In this document: positions 18,120 to 27,791 of the stretch, in pieces
Layout of the letters: every line of letters begins with the position of its first letter
How positions within the stretch are numbered: position 1 is the stretch's first letter
DNA from: JBBQVZ01 sp963695975
GTDB taxonomy: Bacteria > Actinomycetota > UBA4738 > HRBIN12
Length of the DNA stretch: 64,000 bases
Assembly: GCA_963695975.1 (NCBI GenBank)
Contig: CAVOIB010000009.1
Location: 168,024 to 232,023, forward strand
Reading direction: 5' to 3'
Made by a program: the position numbers and the translations under genes
Notes under the pieces: generated by a model
The model's input: only the letters and a program-made list of their open reading frames with translations
The model's database searches: none
Told to the model about the DNA's origin: nothing

Positions 18120-20681
18120 ATGACCGAAGACACCGAAGCGCGATATCGCCTCCCGCGAACCGTCACGCCCGACCGGTACGAGCTCGCGCTGAAGCCGGAT
18201 CTCGCGGCGGGGACGTTCGCGGGCACCCAGGCGGTATCGGTGACCGTCCACGAGGCCGTCACGGAGATCGTCTTGAACTCGGTCGACCTTGAGATCGGCG
18301 AGAGCTCGCTCGAGGCGGCCGACGGTCGCCGCATCGAGATCTCGAAGGTACGCGTCGACGCCGACACCGAGCGGGCCCACCTGGAGCTGGACGCGACGGC
18401 GGACCCGGGAGGATGGACCCTCAACCTCGCATTCAACGGTGTGCTCAACGACAAGCTCGTCGGCTTCTACCGCTCGACCTATGAAGGGCCGGCAGGCGAA
18501 GCGGAGGTCATCGCGACGTCACATTTCGAAGCGACCGACGCGCGTCGTGCGTTCCCGTGCTGGGACGAGCCCGACATGAAGGCCGTCTTCGGTGTCACGC
18601 TGATCGTGCAACCTGACCTCACCGCGCTGTCGAACGCTCCGGAGATCGAACGCGAACCCCTCGAGGACGGACGGGTTCGGGTGCGGTTCGCCGACACGAT
18701 GCGCATGTCCACGTACCTCGTGGCGTTCGTCGTCGGCCACCTGGCGCTCTCCGATCCGGTGGATGCCGGCGGCGTCCCTACGCGCGTCGCGCACATCCCC
18801 GGGAAGGAGCGGCTGGCGGCCTTCGCGCTCGATGTGGGCGCTCACTCGCTGCGGTGGTTCGCGGACTACTACGGCATCCCGTATCCGGATCAGAAGGTCG
18901 ACCACGTCGCCCTCCCCGACTTCGCGCAGGGCGCTATGGAGAACCTGGGCTGCATCACCTACCGCGAGGCCGCGCTCCTTGTCGAGCCGGCCACCGCGAC
19001 CCACCAGGAACAGCTGGACGTGGCCGAGACCGTCGCGCACGAGCTCGCCCACATGTGGTTCGGCGACCTCGTGACCATGCGGTGGTGGAACGGCCTGTGG
19101 CTGAACGAGGCGTTCGCGACGTTCATGGCGATGCTGGCGGTCGACGCCTACAGGTCGGACTGGGAGGTGTGGAACGAGTTCGCGCGCGACCGGACGGTCG
19201 CGCTCGAGGTTGACGCACTCGAGTCGACCAGGCCGATCGAGTACCCGGTGCACTCACCCGACGACGCGAACGGCATGTTCGACACGCTCACCTACCTCAA
19301 GGGTGGCGCGATCCTGCGCATGTTGGAGCAGTACCTCGGCGCGGATCGGTTCCGTGATGGGATACGCCGCTACCTCGCTCAACACAGCCACGGGAACGCC
19401 GAGACGCACGATCTGTGGGACGCCCTCGAAGAGGAGACCGGTGAGCCGGTCCGTCGGATCATGGACAGTTGGATCTGGCAGGGCGGGTACCCGTTGATCT
19501 CGGTAGCCACCGAGGACGGACGGCTGCGCTTCTCACAGCGCCGGTACGCACCGTCCCTCCCCGACGATGAGTCCACGTGGCCCGTGCCATTGTTGGTTCG
19601 GCAGACCGCCCCCGACGGGCGATCCGTCACCGAGGCGATCTTGATCGAGGGGGAGGGTGCCACCCTCCCCCTACTCGCGTCGGACGCCGTCGTCGTGGCC
19701 AACGCCGGAGGCTTCAGCTTCGTCCGGGTCTGGTACGACGATGAACTCTGGTCACGACTGTCGGCGGTGGCGCAGGAGCAACTGAGTGCGCTCGAGCGCT
19801 ACGCCTTGGTCGACGACTCGTGGGCGGCCGTGGTCGTCGGGTCGGCCCCGGCCTCCTCGTTCTGCCGATTGGCCGAGGGCTTCCGGGACGAGACGGATCT
19901 TCCGGTCTGGCAGCTGATCTTGACCGGCCTCAGCTGGTGCGACCGGTTCCTCGAAGGGGAACCGCGCGATCGCTTCCATGACTTCGTGCGCGATCTGCTC
20001 CGGCCGTCGCTCGACCGGCTCGGGTGGGAGCCAGCGCCCGACGAGTCCGATCTGACCCGGTCGCTCCGCGGCACGCTCGCCCAGGCGCTCGCCGTCCTCG
20101 GCGACGACCCCGAGGCGAAGGCGCAGATGCGCGAGCTGGAAGGGGAGGCGCGCGGCGGCGGCGACGTGGATCCGCACCTCGCCTCCGCGGCGGTGCAGGT
20201 CGTGGCAACGATCGGCGATGCGGACGACTTCGCGCGATATCGGCGGATGGTCCGTGAAGGTGCGACCCCCCAGGAGCAGCTGCGCTACCTCTTCGCGCAG
20301 GCGCGCTTCCGCGACCCCGAGCTGTTCGGGCAGCTCCTGGCATCGTGTCTGACCGACGACGTACGGCCGCAGGACGCGCCGTTCCTCCTGGCCACGGCGA
20401 CCACGAACCGCGACCTGGGACACCAGGCGTGGCGCTTCATCCGTGACCACTGGGAGCAGGCCAACGAGCGCTTCGCTTCGACGAACATCATCTCGCTGGC
20501 GTCGGGCGTGCGTTTCCTCACCTCCCCGGACGATCCGGCGGAGTCGGCGGCGTTCTTCCGCATGCACCCGATCCCCCAGGCTGGCTTGATGCTGGATCAG
20601 ACGCTCGAACGCCAGCGGATCAACACGGCGTTGCGAGCCCGGGCCAGTGCTCAGCTCGCCGAGGCGTTCTCCAATCACTAG
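18120..20681 (+). CDS. pepN: M1 family aminopeptidase (aminopeptidase N-like)
   Basis: This 853-residue zinc metallopeptidase removes N-terminal residues from peptides. The exopeptidase motif GAMENLG is followed by HELAHMWFGDLV (HEXXH zinc ligands) and, 18 residues on, the third ligand Glu in WLNEAFATF. The N-terminal beta-domain and C-terminal ERAP1-like helical domain are both present, so it is full length. ATG at 18120 follows GAGGGGAG at good spacing. The adjacent peptide ABC importer suggests that imported peptides are degraded in the cytoplasm. No signal peptide is visible. Confidence 0.95.
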   Translation: MTEDTEARYRLPRTVTPDRYELALKPDLAAGTFAGTQAVSVTVHEAVTEIVLNSVDLEIGESSLEAADGRRIEISKVRVDADTERAHLELDATADPGGWTLNLAFNGVLNDKLVGFYRSTYEGPAGEAEVIATSHFEATDARRAFPCWDEPDMKAVFGVTLIVQPDLTALSNAPEIEREPLEDGRVRVRFADTMRMSTYLVAFVVGHLALSDPVDAGGVPTRVAHIPGKERLAAFALDVGAHSLRWFADYYGIPYPDQKVDHVALPDFAQGAMENLGCITYREAALLVEPATATHQEQLDVAETVAHELAHMWFGDLVTMRWWNGLWLNEAFATFMAMLAVDAYRSDWEVWNEFARDRTVALEVDALESTRPIEYPVHSPDDANGMFDTLTYLKGGAILRMLEQYLGADRFRDGIRRYLAQHSHGNAETHDLWDALEEETGEPVRRIMDSWIWQGGYPLISVATEDGRLRFSQRRYAPSLPDDESTWPVPLLVRQTAPDGRSVTEAILIEGEGATLPLLASDAVVVANAGGFSFVRVWYDDELWSRLSAVAQEQLSALERYALVDDSWAAVVVGSAPASSFCRLAEGFRDETDLPVWQLILTGLSWCDRFLEGEPRDRFHDFVRDLLRPSLDRLGWEPAPDESDLTRSLRGTLAQALAVLGDDPEAKAQMRELEGEARGGGDVDPHLASAAVQVVATIGDADDFARYRRMVREGATPQEQLRYLFAQARFRDPELFGQLLASCLTDDVRPQDAPFLLATATTNRDLGHQAWRFIRDHWEQANERFASTNIISLASGVRFLTSPDDPAESAAFFRMHPIPQAGLMLDQTLERQRINTALRARASAQLAEAFSNH

Positions 20682-20759
20682 ACTGCGGCACGTTCGTCAG
20701 GGTCGTTCAGGAGCCCGGGAGCCGGCGCAGCACCACTGCTCGAGTCAAGGGGGAGCGAT

Positions 20760-22381
20760 ATGAGGCGGGTCAGTTCTTGGGTTGCCGCAACCGCGGCGCT
20801 GGCGATATTCGCGGCCTCATGCGGAGGCGGCGGCGGGGGCGGAGGGGGGTCGACGGGATCATCCTCCGCGCCACCCGGCACCCAGGGTGGCACCTACTCC
20901 TTCGCGAACGCTGAGCCGAGCTCCCTGATCCCCCAGAACGACTATGAGTCGGCCGGGGGCCAGGTGTTCGAGGCGTTGTTCACGCGCTTGGTGAGTTTTG
21001 ACTTCGATACCGGTGCGCCGATCCCGGCGCAGGCGGACTCGATCACTCCCTCTGACGATGGCCTGACCTACACGATCGTGATCAAGGACGGCTGGACGTT
21101 CCACAACGGCGAGCCGGTAACCGCGCAGTCCTACGTCGATGCGTGGAACTACACGGCCTACGGCCCCAACGGGTACATCCTGAACTTCTTCTTCGACAAG
21201 ATCGAAGGCTACGACGCGATGAACAGCAAGAAGCCGACGGCGAAGGAGCTCAGCGGACTCAAGGTCGTGAACGACACGACGTTCACGGTGACCCTCACCG
21301 CGCCGTTCAGCCAATTCGAGATCACGCTCGGCTACGACGCGTTCGACCCGCTGCCCCAGGCGTTCTACAAGGACCCCGAGGCCTATAACGAACAACCGAT
21401 CGGTGACGGACCGTACATGATGGACGGTCCGTGGAAGCATGACGAGACGATCAACCTCACCCGTTACCCGGACTACGCAGGGACCCCGGGGTTCGCCGAC
21501 AACATCAAGCTCCCGATCTACTCGGGAGATGCCTCCTGGGCCGACTTCCAGGCGGGGAACCTCGACATCCTCTTCGTGGGGTCCGCAGCACTTTCGAGGA
21601 GGCTCAGACGGCGTACCCGGACACGTTCAGCGCGCAGGCGTCGTCGACGTATCTCTACCTGGGGGTCCCGGTGTACGACGATCGGTTCGCGAACAAGGAG
21701 CTACGGCAGGCCCTGTCGATGGCGATCGACCGACAGGCGGTCATGAACGCCGTCCTCGTCGCCGAGCAACCGGCCGACGACCTGATGCCCCCCGCGATCG
21801 TGGGCTACCGTTCGGGTGCCTGCCAGTACTGCACCCTCGACGTGGCGGGGGCGCAGCAGAAGCTCGCGGACGCGGGCGGCTGGACGGGGGAGTTGACGCT
21901 CAACATCTACGCGGACGATCCGGTCCTGGAGCAGGCCATGGAAGCCGTCGCCAACCAGTGGAAGCAGAACCTGGGTATCGACGTGAAGCTCAAGGCCACG
22001 AACTACCCCGTATACGACGCGGCGATCAACGCCCACGAGATGACCGGACCGTGGTGGGCTGGGTGGGGCATGGACTACCCGAGCCCGCAGGACTACCTGA
22101 CGCCCCTCTACGGGAAGAACGGCGGCTACAACACGTCGGGGTACGAGAACGCCGCGTTCGACGACCTGATGAAGCAGGGCGATCAGGCGCCCACGGTCGA
22201 TGAATCGATCCCCATCTACCAACAGGGTGCCGACATGATCCTGGAGGACCTGCCGCTGATCCCGTGGGGATACCTCGGCTTCAACACCGTGCACCAGCCC
22301 ACGGTGACCAACGTCCTCAAGGAAGGCCCGATCGACAACCTCGCGCTCGAGCTGGTGCAGGTGGTGCAACCCTCGAGCTAA
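20760..22381 (+). pseudogene. Peptide ABC transporter substrate-binding lipoprotein (family 5), one frameshift
   Basis: The first part begins with a lipoprotein signal (lipobox FAASC, Cys21) and a long Gly run, then the DppA/OppA fold (DDGLTYTIVIKDGWTFHNGEPV, IGDGPYMM). The frame is lost near 21580 and resumes as EEAQTAYPDTFSAQASSTY and YLYLGVPVYDD, continuing to RQALSMAIDRQAV and the C-terminal GYLGFNTV region. A single indel between about 21575 and 21595 accounts for it; the restored protein would be about 540 residues, normal for the family. Four downstream transporter genes are intact and overlapping, so a sequencing error is the more likely cause. Confidence 0.88.
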
Positions 22382-22400
22382 ACCCCGACGACGGACAGCC

Positions 22401-23327
22401 ATGTCACGTAGATACCTGATCCGGCGACTGCTGCTGGTCGTGCCTGTTCTCCTGGGAACGATCCTGCTCGTGTTCGGCATGGTCTTCCTGGCGCCGGGCG
22501 ATCCCATCACCCGGCTGGCCGGGAACAAGCCCCTCTCGCCGAGCACGGTCGCGGCGATCAAGGCCCGCTACCACCTCGATCAGGCGTTCGTGATCCAGTT
22601 CTGGGAGTACCTGAAGGCCATATCGCACGGGGACTTCGGGGCCACGTTCACCGGTCGCGACGTCTCGGACATCGTCAAGGAACGGTTCCCCGTCACCCTG
22701 AAACTGGCCTCCGGGGCGTTCGCCGTCGACGTGGTGCTGGGCCTGACCTTGTCCATCGTCGCGGCGGTCAAGCGCCGCACGTGGATCGACTCGTCGATCC
22801 TCGTCGGCACGTTGGTGATGATCACGATCCCTACGCTCGTCGTGGGCTTCGTCCTGCAGTACGTGTTCGGGATCAAGCTCGGCTGGGCCCCGGTCGCCGG
22901 CATCCAGGCGGGCTGGCGGAGCTACGTCCTCCCGGCCCTGACGCTCGGCTTGGGGTACGCGGCTTCACTCGGACGTCTCGGCCGATCGGACATCCTCGAC
23001 AACCTGAGCGGAGAGCACATCCGCGCCGCGAACGCACGCGGCCTCTCGCGCCGACGCGTGATCGGACACCACGTGTTGAAGAACTCGCTCGTGCCGATCG
23101 TCACGATCTTCGGTCTGGACCTCGCCTACCTGATGGGAGGCGCGGTCATCGTCGAGACGATCTTCAATCTACCCGGACTCGGACAGGCGCTGATCGTCGG
23201 GGTCCGAACATCGAACGGGCCGCTCGTCGTCGGGCTCGTGATGCTCAGCGCGATCATCTTCGTGTTCACCAACCTGTTCGTCGATCTGCTCTGCGCACGG
23301 ATCGATCCGAGGATCTCCTATGAGTAA
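22401..23327 (+). CDS. Peptide ABC transporter permease, DppB type
   Basis: This 308-residue inner-membrane permease has an N-terminal helix (RRYLIRRLLLVVPVLLGT), the FLAPGDP motif, and the coupling-helix segment HIRAANARGLSRRRVIGHHV that docks on the ATPase. It forms the translocation channel with the DppC-like protein encoded next. The downstream start overlaps its 3' end by 8 nt. It is the second gene of the importer operon after the binding protein. Confidence 0.94.
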   Translation: MSRRYLIRRLLLVVPVLLGTILLVFGMVFLAPGDPITRLAGNKPLSPSTVAAIKARYHLDQAFVIQFWEYLKAISHGDFGATFTGRDVSDIVKERFPVTLKLASGAFAVDVVLGLTLSIVAAVKRRTWIDSSILVGTLVMITIPTLVVGFVLQYVFGIKLGWAPVAGIQAGWRSYVLPALTLGLGYAASLGRLGRSDILDNLSGEHIRAANARGLSRRRVIGHHVLKNSLVPIVTIFGLDLAYLMGGAVIVETIFNLPGLGQALIVGVRTSNGPLVVGLVMLSAIIFVFTNLFVDLLCARIDPRISYE

Positions 23328-24246
23328 GCGCCCGACGAGCTACCTGGAGGGCACGGCCGACCTGGCCGACATCGTCGAGGGTGATCAGGCGGTCACGCTC
23401 TGGTCGGACGTCCGTCGCAAGCTCAAGCGGGATCGCCGGTTCTGGATCGCGGCGATCATGATCGCCATCTTCGCGGGGATGGCCATCGCGCCGCAGCTGT
23501 TCTTCACCGACAGTCTCGACCCCGCACAGTGCAACTTGTCGGACTCTGCCCTGACGCCGAGCAGCGCGCATTGGTTCGGCACCGACATCTTGGGTTGCGA
23601 CTACTACACGAGGGTCGTGTACGGCGCGCGCACGTCCATGGAAGTGGGGCTCGTCGTGGGCGGTCTCATCGTCGTGCTTGCGCTGGCCCTCGGCAGCTCG
23701 TCCGGTTACTACGGGGGCAAGACCGACATGATCATCTCGAGATTCGCCGACATCTGGTTCTCGGTGCCGACCACGCTCGGTGCGATCTTGATCCTGACGC
23801 TGTTCGGGGGAGGCGGGCCGCTCGTCGTCGCGCTCGTGCTGGTGTTCTTCAGCTGGCCGGACATGACTCGACTGGTGCGCTCGACCGTGATCGGGGGGAA
23901 GCATCGCGGCTACGTTCGGGCGGCCAAGACGATGGGATCGCCCGGGCGGACGATCCTGCGTCGTCACGTGCTGCCCAACGGGATCGCGCCGGTCCTGGTG
24001 TTCGCCGCGTACACGGTCGGTGGCGCCGTCGGGGGAGAGGCAGCGCTGACGTTCCTCGGTGTCGGTCTGCGGCTGCCGTCGATCTCCTGGGGTCTGCAGA
24101 TCTCGATCGCCCAAACGCGCTTCACGACCGATCCGTACCTGTTGTTCTTCCCCTCGTTGTTCCTGTCCCTCCTCATCGGTGCGTTCGTGTTGCTCGGAGA
24201 GTCTCTCCGAGACGCGCTCGACGTGAAGGGGGTCATGGATGCCTGA
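23320..24246 (+). CDS. Peptide ABC transporter permease, DppC type
   Basis: This 308-residue permease has a cytoplasmic N-terminus with RRKLKRDRRFWIAAIMI, the conserved WFGTDILGCDYYTRVVYGART segment of DppC/OppC, and a coupling helix GYVRAAKTMGSPGRTILRRHV. It should pair with the DppB-like protein. It overlaps its neighbours by 8 nt on each side, which indicates translational coupling. Confidence 0.94.
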   Translation: MSKRPTSYLEGTADLADIVEGDQAVTLWSDVRRKLKRDRRFWIAAIMIAIFAGMAIAPQLFFTDSLDPAQCNLSDSALTPSSAHWFGTDILGCDYYTRVVYGARTSMEVGLVVGGLIVVLALALGSSSGYYGGKTDMIISRFADIWFSVPTTLGAILILTLFGGGGPLVVALVLVFFSWPDMTRLVRSTVIGGKHRGYVRAAKTMGSPGRTILRRHVLPNGIAPVLVFAAYTVGGAVGGEAALTFLGVGLRLPSISWGLQISIAQTRFTTDPYLLFFPSLFLSLLIGAFVLLGESLRDALDVKGVMDA

Positions 24247-25219
24247 ACCGCTGTTCGCCGTCGACGACCTTCAGGTCGAGTTCCGGACGGACGACGGCGT
24301 GGTGCACGCGGTCGACGGCGTGTCCTACACCTTGGAGCGCAGCGAGGTGCTCGCGATCCTCGGCGAGTCCGGGTCCGGGAAGACGGTGCATGCGCGCGCC
24401 GTGATGAGGATCCTCGATTCCCCGCCCGCGTTCATCACTGGGGGTTCTGTTCGCCTGGGCAGTATCGAGCTCCTCACCCTCAAGGAAGCAGACATGCGTG
24501 AGGTCCGTGGCTCCCAGATCGCGATGCTGTTCCAGGATCCGCACACAGCGCTCGACCCGGTCTACACGGTGGGGCAGCAGCTGGCCGAGCTCCTGCGGGA
24601 ACGAAGCGGCGTCTCCAGACGGGAGGCGAACGATGTCTCAACCGCGTTGCTAGAGCGTGTGGGCATCGCCACGCCTCGCGAGCGCCTGAAGGCGTATCCG
24701 CATCAGTTGTCGGGTGGGATCGCCCAGCGCGTGATGGTCGCCATGGCTGTTGCGCTGGAACCCACGGTGCTCCTCGCCGACGAGCCGACGTCGTCGCTCG
24801 ACGTCACTGTTCAGGCGCAGGTCTTGGAGTTGCTGAGGTCCCTCGTCGCCGAGACGCAGATGGCGATCGTCCTGATCACGCACAACTTGGCGGTGGCGGT
24901 GGGGATCGCCGATCGCATCGCGGTGATGTACGCGGGCAGGATCGTCGAACTGGGGCCCGCCCGGGGGGTGTTCGCCGATCCGAAGCACCCGTACACGGCC
25001 GCGCTGCTGCGGTCCATCCCCGACATCCAGGTCCGCGAGGATCGATTGCCGGCGATCACGGGTGCACCCCCGAACCTGCTCCGACCGCCGACCGGATGCG
25101 CGTTCCACCCCCGATGTCCGTTGGCCGACGATCGCTGCCGAGAGGAGGCCCCGCCCGTGTTCGAGGTCCGGCCGGGCCGGTGGAGCGCCTGCTTCCACCC
25201 GGACGAGGTGACCGTATGA
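24239..25219 (+). CDS. Peptide ABC transporter ATPase, DppD/OppD type
   Basis: This 326-residue ATPase has Walker A GESGSGKT, the signature LSGGIAQRVMVAMA, Walker B TVLLADEPTSSLD and an H-loop in VLITHNL. A C-terminal oligopeptide-transporter extension has the four-Cys pattern CAFHPRCP and downstream Cys that can bind an iron-sulfur cluster in this family. It should form a heterodimer with the next gene to power import. Its 3' end overlaps the next start as ATGA. Confidence 0.95.
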   Translation: MPEPLFAVDDLQVEFRTDDGVVHAVDGVSYTLERSEVLAILGESGSGKTVHARAVMRILDSPPAFITGGSVRLGSIELLTLKEADMREVRGSQIAMLFQDPHTALDPVYTVGQQLAELLRERSGVSRREANDVSTALLERVGIATPRERLKAYPHQLSGGIAQRVMVAMAVALEPTVLLADEPTSSLDVTVQAQVLELLRSLVAETQMAIVLITHNLAVAVGIADRIAVMYAGRIVELGPARGVFADPKHPYTAALLRSIPDIQVREDRLPAITGAPPNLLRPPTGCAFHPRCPLADDRCREEAPPVFEVRPGRWSACFHPDEVTV

Positions 25220-26211
25220 AGGGCGACGCGTTGCTGGAAGCCGTGAACGTCGTCAAGCACTTCCCCGTCAAGGACAAGATCTTCGGCTCGTCCGGTGCGA
25301 TCCACGCCGTCGACGACGTGAGCGTATCGCTCCGTGAGGGGGAGGTCCTCGGCCTCGTGGGCGAGTCCGGGTGCGGGAAGTCCACGCTGTCGAACCTGTT
25401 CATGCTGCTGGAAGAGCCGACGTCCGGACAGATCTTGTTCCGTGGGCAAGACATCTCGACGTTCTCGAAGGATGAGACGGTGGCGTACCGCCGCCAGGTG
25501 CAGATGGTCTTCCAGGACACGTTGGGTTCGTTGAACCCGCGGATGACGATCACCGATATCTTGACGGAGCCGTTCACGTTGCACCGGGACTATTTGCCCA
25601 AAGCGCGATGGAACGAGCGCGTCCGGGAGTTGCTGCACACCGTAGGACTCGATCCCGATCATGCGAACAGGTACCCGCACGAATTCTCCGGCGGGCAACG
25701 CCAGCGCATCTGCATCGCTCGGGCGCTCGCCCTTTCGCCGAAGATCCTCGTGTGCGACGAGCCGGTATCCGCGCTTGACGTCTCGGTGCAGGCGCAGGTC
25801 GTGAACCTCCTGAAGGATCTGCGGGACGAGCTCGGGCTCTCGTACATCTTCGTGGCGCACGACCTGTCCGTCGTGCGCCAGATCGCGGACGTGGTGGCGG
25901 TGATGTACCTCGGCCAGATCGTAGAGATCGGCAACGAGGCCGATGTCCTCCTCCGCCCGTCACATCCATACACCCAGGCGCTCGTGTCGGCACTTCCCAC
26001 GTCCGACCGCGAGGGCCGGATGATCGGGGAGCGCATCGTGCTCTCCGGGGAACTCCCCAGCCCCAAGGACCCGCCGTCGGGGTGCCGCTTCCGCACCCGG
26101 TGTTGGATGGCACAGCCAAAGTGTGAGAGCGAGGAGCCCGCGCTGATCGACCGAGGCACGGGTCGGCTGGCGGCGTGCCATTTCGTGGAAGCCGCGTCCC
26201 CGGTCGGCTGA
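25216..26211 (+). CDS. Peptide ABC transporter ATPase, DppF/OppF type
   Basis: This 331-residue ATPase starts at ATG 25216, overlapping the preceding stop by 4 nt; an upstream in-frame start at 25096 would lie inside the neighbour. It has Walker A GESGCGKST, signature FSGGQRQRICIARAL, Walker B ILVCDEPVSALDVS and the C-terminal oligopeptide extension (CRFRTRCWMAQPKC). It is the last gene of the peptide-importer operon. Confidence 0.95.
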   Translation: MKGDALLEAVNVVKHFPVKDKIFGSSGAIHAVDDVSVSLREGEVLGLVGESGCGKSTLSNLFMLLEEPTSGQILFRGQDISTFSKDETVAYRRQVQMVFQDTLGSLNPRMTITDILTEPFTLHRDYLPKARWNERVRELLHTVGLDPDHANRYPHEFSGGQRQRICIARALALSPKILVCDEPVSALDVSVQAQVVNLLKDLRDELGLSYIFVAHDLSVVRQIADVVAVMYLGQIVEIGNEADVLLRPSHPYTQALVSALPTSDREGRMIGERIVLSGELPSPKDPPSGCRFRTRCWMAQPKCESEEPALIDRGTGRLAACHFVEAASPVG

Positions 26212-26250
26212 CGGCCCGGATCGAACACCGCAGCTTCGGTGGCCGGCCGC

Positions 26251-26310
26251 TTGACACGTCGTCGGCCCTCCCCATACCGTTCGCACGCGAACGACCCGGG
26301 TACGTTCGCG
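26251..26310 (+). promoter_or_regulatory. Sigma70-type promoter with embedded palindromic operator, upstream of the aldehyde dehydrogenase operon
   Basis: TTGACA (26251-26256) is spaced 18 nt from TACCGT (26275-26280). Overlapping the -10 box and likely start point is CGTTCGC-AC-GCGAACG (26278-26293), a perfect 7-bp inverted repeat. Its right arm also pairs with CGTTCGCG at 26303-26310, making a second 8-bp inverted repeat with a 9-nt spacer. A repressor bound here would block transcription. The MarR gene at the end of the operon (31635) is the obvious candidate. Confidence 0.6.
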
Positions 26311-26388
26311 TCTTGACGGGAGGGCCAAACGGGCGGTTCGGCGACGATCGAAGGCGTCGAGGTCTCCACCGACCACTGGATCGGTGGG

Positions 26389-27789
26389 GTGCGTGTCCCC
26401 TCTCCAGTCACGTTCGACGACCGCTCGCCGATCGATGGGACGACGATCGCTTCGGTCTCACGCGCCGGCAGCGATGAGACCTCGGCAGCCGTGGCCGCCG
26501 CTCGCGCGGCGTCTTCCATCTGGGGCTCGACCCCGCCCGTCGAACGGGCGGCGGTGCTGCACGCGATCGCCGACGGGGTCGAGGCCCGCGTGCCCGACCT
26601 CGCAACCGTCGAGACCCGCGATAACGGGTCGCTGCTCCGTTCCATGCGCAACTCGGTGATGCCGCGCGTCGCCCGGAATTTCCGGTTCTTCGCGGACCGG
26701 CTGTTGGAGCTTGGGGACCCGGACACCGACTTCAACGGGTTCGCCGAGCGCGTGTCGTGGGATCCGTCAGGCGTCGCCGTGGTGATCACGCCATGGAACG
26801 CGCCGCTGATGCTCGCCACGTGGCGTGTGGCACCGGCGCTCGCCGCCGGCGACACGGTAGTGCTCAAGCCGCCGGAGTGGGCCCCGCTCTCGGCGTCGAT
26901 GCTCGCCGACATCGCGCACGAGGCCGGGCTGCCGGGCGGAGCGTTCAACGTGGTGCAGGGGATCGGCGAGGAAGCAGGCGCGGCGCTGGTCGCGCATCCC
27001 GACGTCGATCGTGTGGCCTTCACCGGCTCCGTGCCCACGGGCAAGCTGGTTGCCGCCTCCGCCGGCGCCAACCTCACGCCGGTCTCGCTGGAGCTGGGTG
27101 GCAAGTCGCCGTTCATCGCGTTCTCCGATGCCGATCTGGACGCGGTGGTGAAGCAGGCGATCGGGCAGTTCGACAACGCGGGTCAGGTCTGCCTGGCCGG
27201 CACGCGCCTGTTGATCCAGCACGACATCTACGACGCGTTCCTCGGCCGGTTCCTCGACGCGGCGTCCGCGATCCGCCAGGGAGATCCGCGCGATGACGCC
27301 ACCGATATCGGACCGCAGATCACCCGCGAACATCTCGATCGCATCGACGGCTTCGTGCAGCGCGCGAAGGCCGACGGCGCGAGCGCGGTCCTCGGCGGTG
27401 GCCCGAACACGGAGCTGGGGGGCCTCTATTATCGGCCGACCCTGTTCGTCGACGCCCCGGAGGGTTCCGCGATCCTCACGCGCGAAGTGTTCGGGCCGGT
27501 GCTCACGCTTCAGCCGTTCGCCGACGAGGACGAGGCGGTCGCGCTCGCGAACAGCACGGAGTACGGCCTGGCCGCGATCCTGTACACGGGGGACCCGGCG
27601 CGTGCAGAACGGGTGAGCACCCGGTTGATCGCCGGCACCGTCTGGGTGAACTGCTTCTTCGTCCGCGACCTGAATGCGCCGTTCGGGGGCTCCCGGCACT
27701 CGGGCATCGGGCGCGAGGGCGGCATCTGGAGCTTCGATTTCTATGCGGACGTCAAGAACGTCTGCACCGCACCGTGGGAAAGGAGCTAG
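26389..27789 (+). CDS. Aldehyde dehydrogenase, likely hydroxymuconic semialdehyde type
   Basis: This NAD(P)-dependent aldehyde dehydrogenase has the WNAPLMLATWRVAPALAAGD core, cofactor motif FTGSVPTGK, general base in LELGGKSP and catalytic Cys in NAGQVCLAGTR. It lies 2 nt upstream of an extradiol ring-cleavage dioxygenase, which fits oxidation of the ring-cleavage semialdehyde (HpaE/XylG role). The start is doubtful: the frame is open back to 26317 and reads ATIEGVEVSTDHWIGG just before GTG 26389, which looks like genuine family sequence but has no start codon. A TTG at 26313 is one frame off, so a small indel near 26330 is possible. Confidence 0.85.
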   Translation: MRVPSPVTFDDRSPIDGTTIASVSRAGSDETSAAVAAARAASSIWGSTPPVERAAVLHAIADGVEARVPDLATVETRDNGSLLRSMRNSVMPRVARNFRFFADRLLELGDPDTDFNGFAERVSWDPSGVAVVITPWNAPLMLATWRVAPALAAGDTVVLKPPEWAPLSASMLADIAHEAGLPGGAFNVVQGIGEEAGAALVAHPDVDRVAFTGSVPTGKLVAASAGANLTPVSLELGGKSPFIAFSDADLDAVVKQAIGQFDNAGQVCLAGTRLLIQHDIYDAFLGRFLDAASAIRQGDPRDDATDIGPQITREHLDRIDGFVQRAKADGASAVLGGGPNTELGGLYYRPTLFVDAPEGSAILTREVFGPVLTLQPFADEDEAVALANSTEYGLAAILYTGDPARAERVSTRLIAGTVWVNCFFVRDLNAPFGGSRHSGIGREGGIWSFDFYADVKNVCTAPWERS

Positions 27790-27791
27790 CC

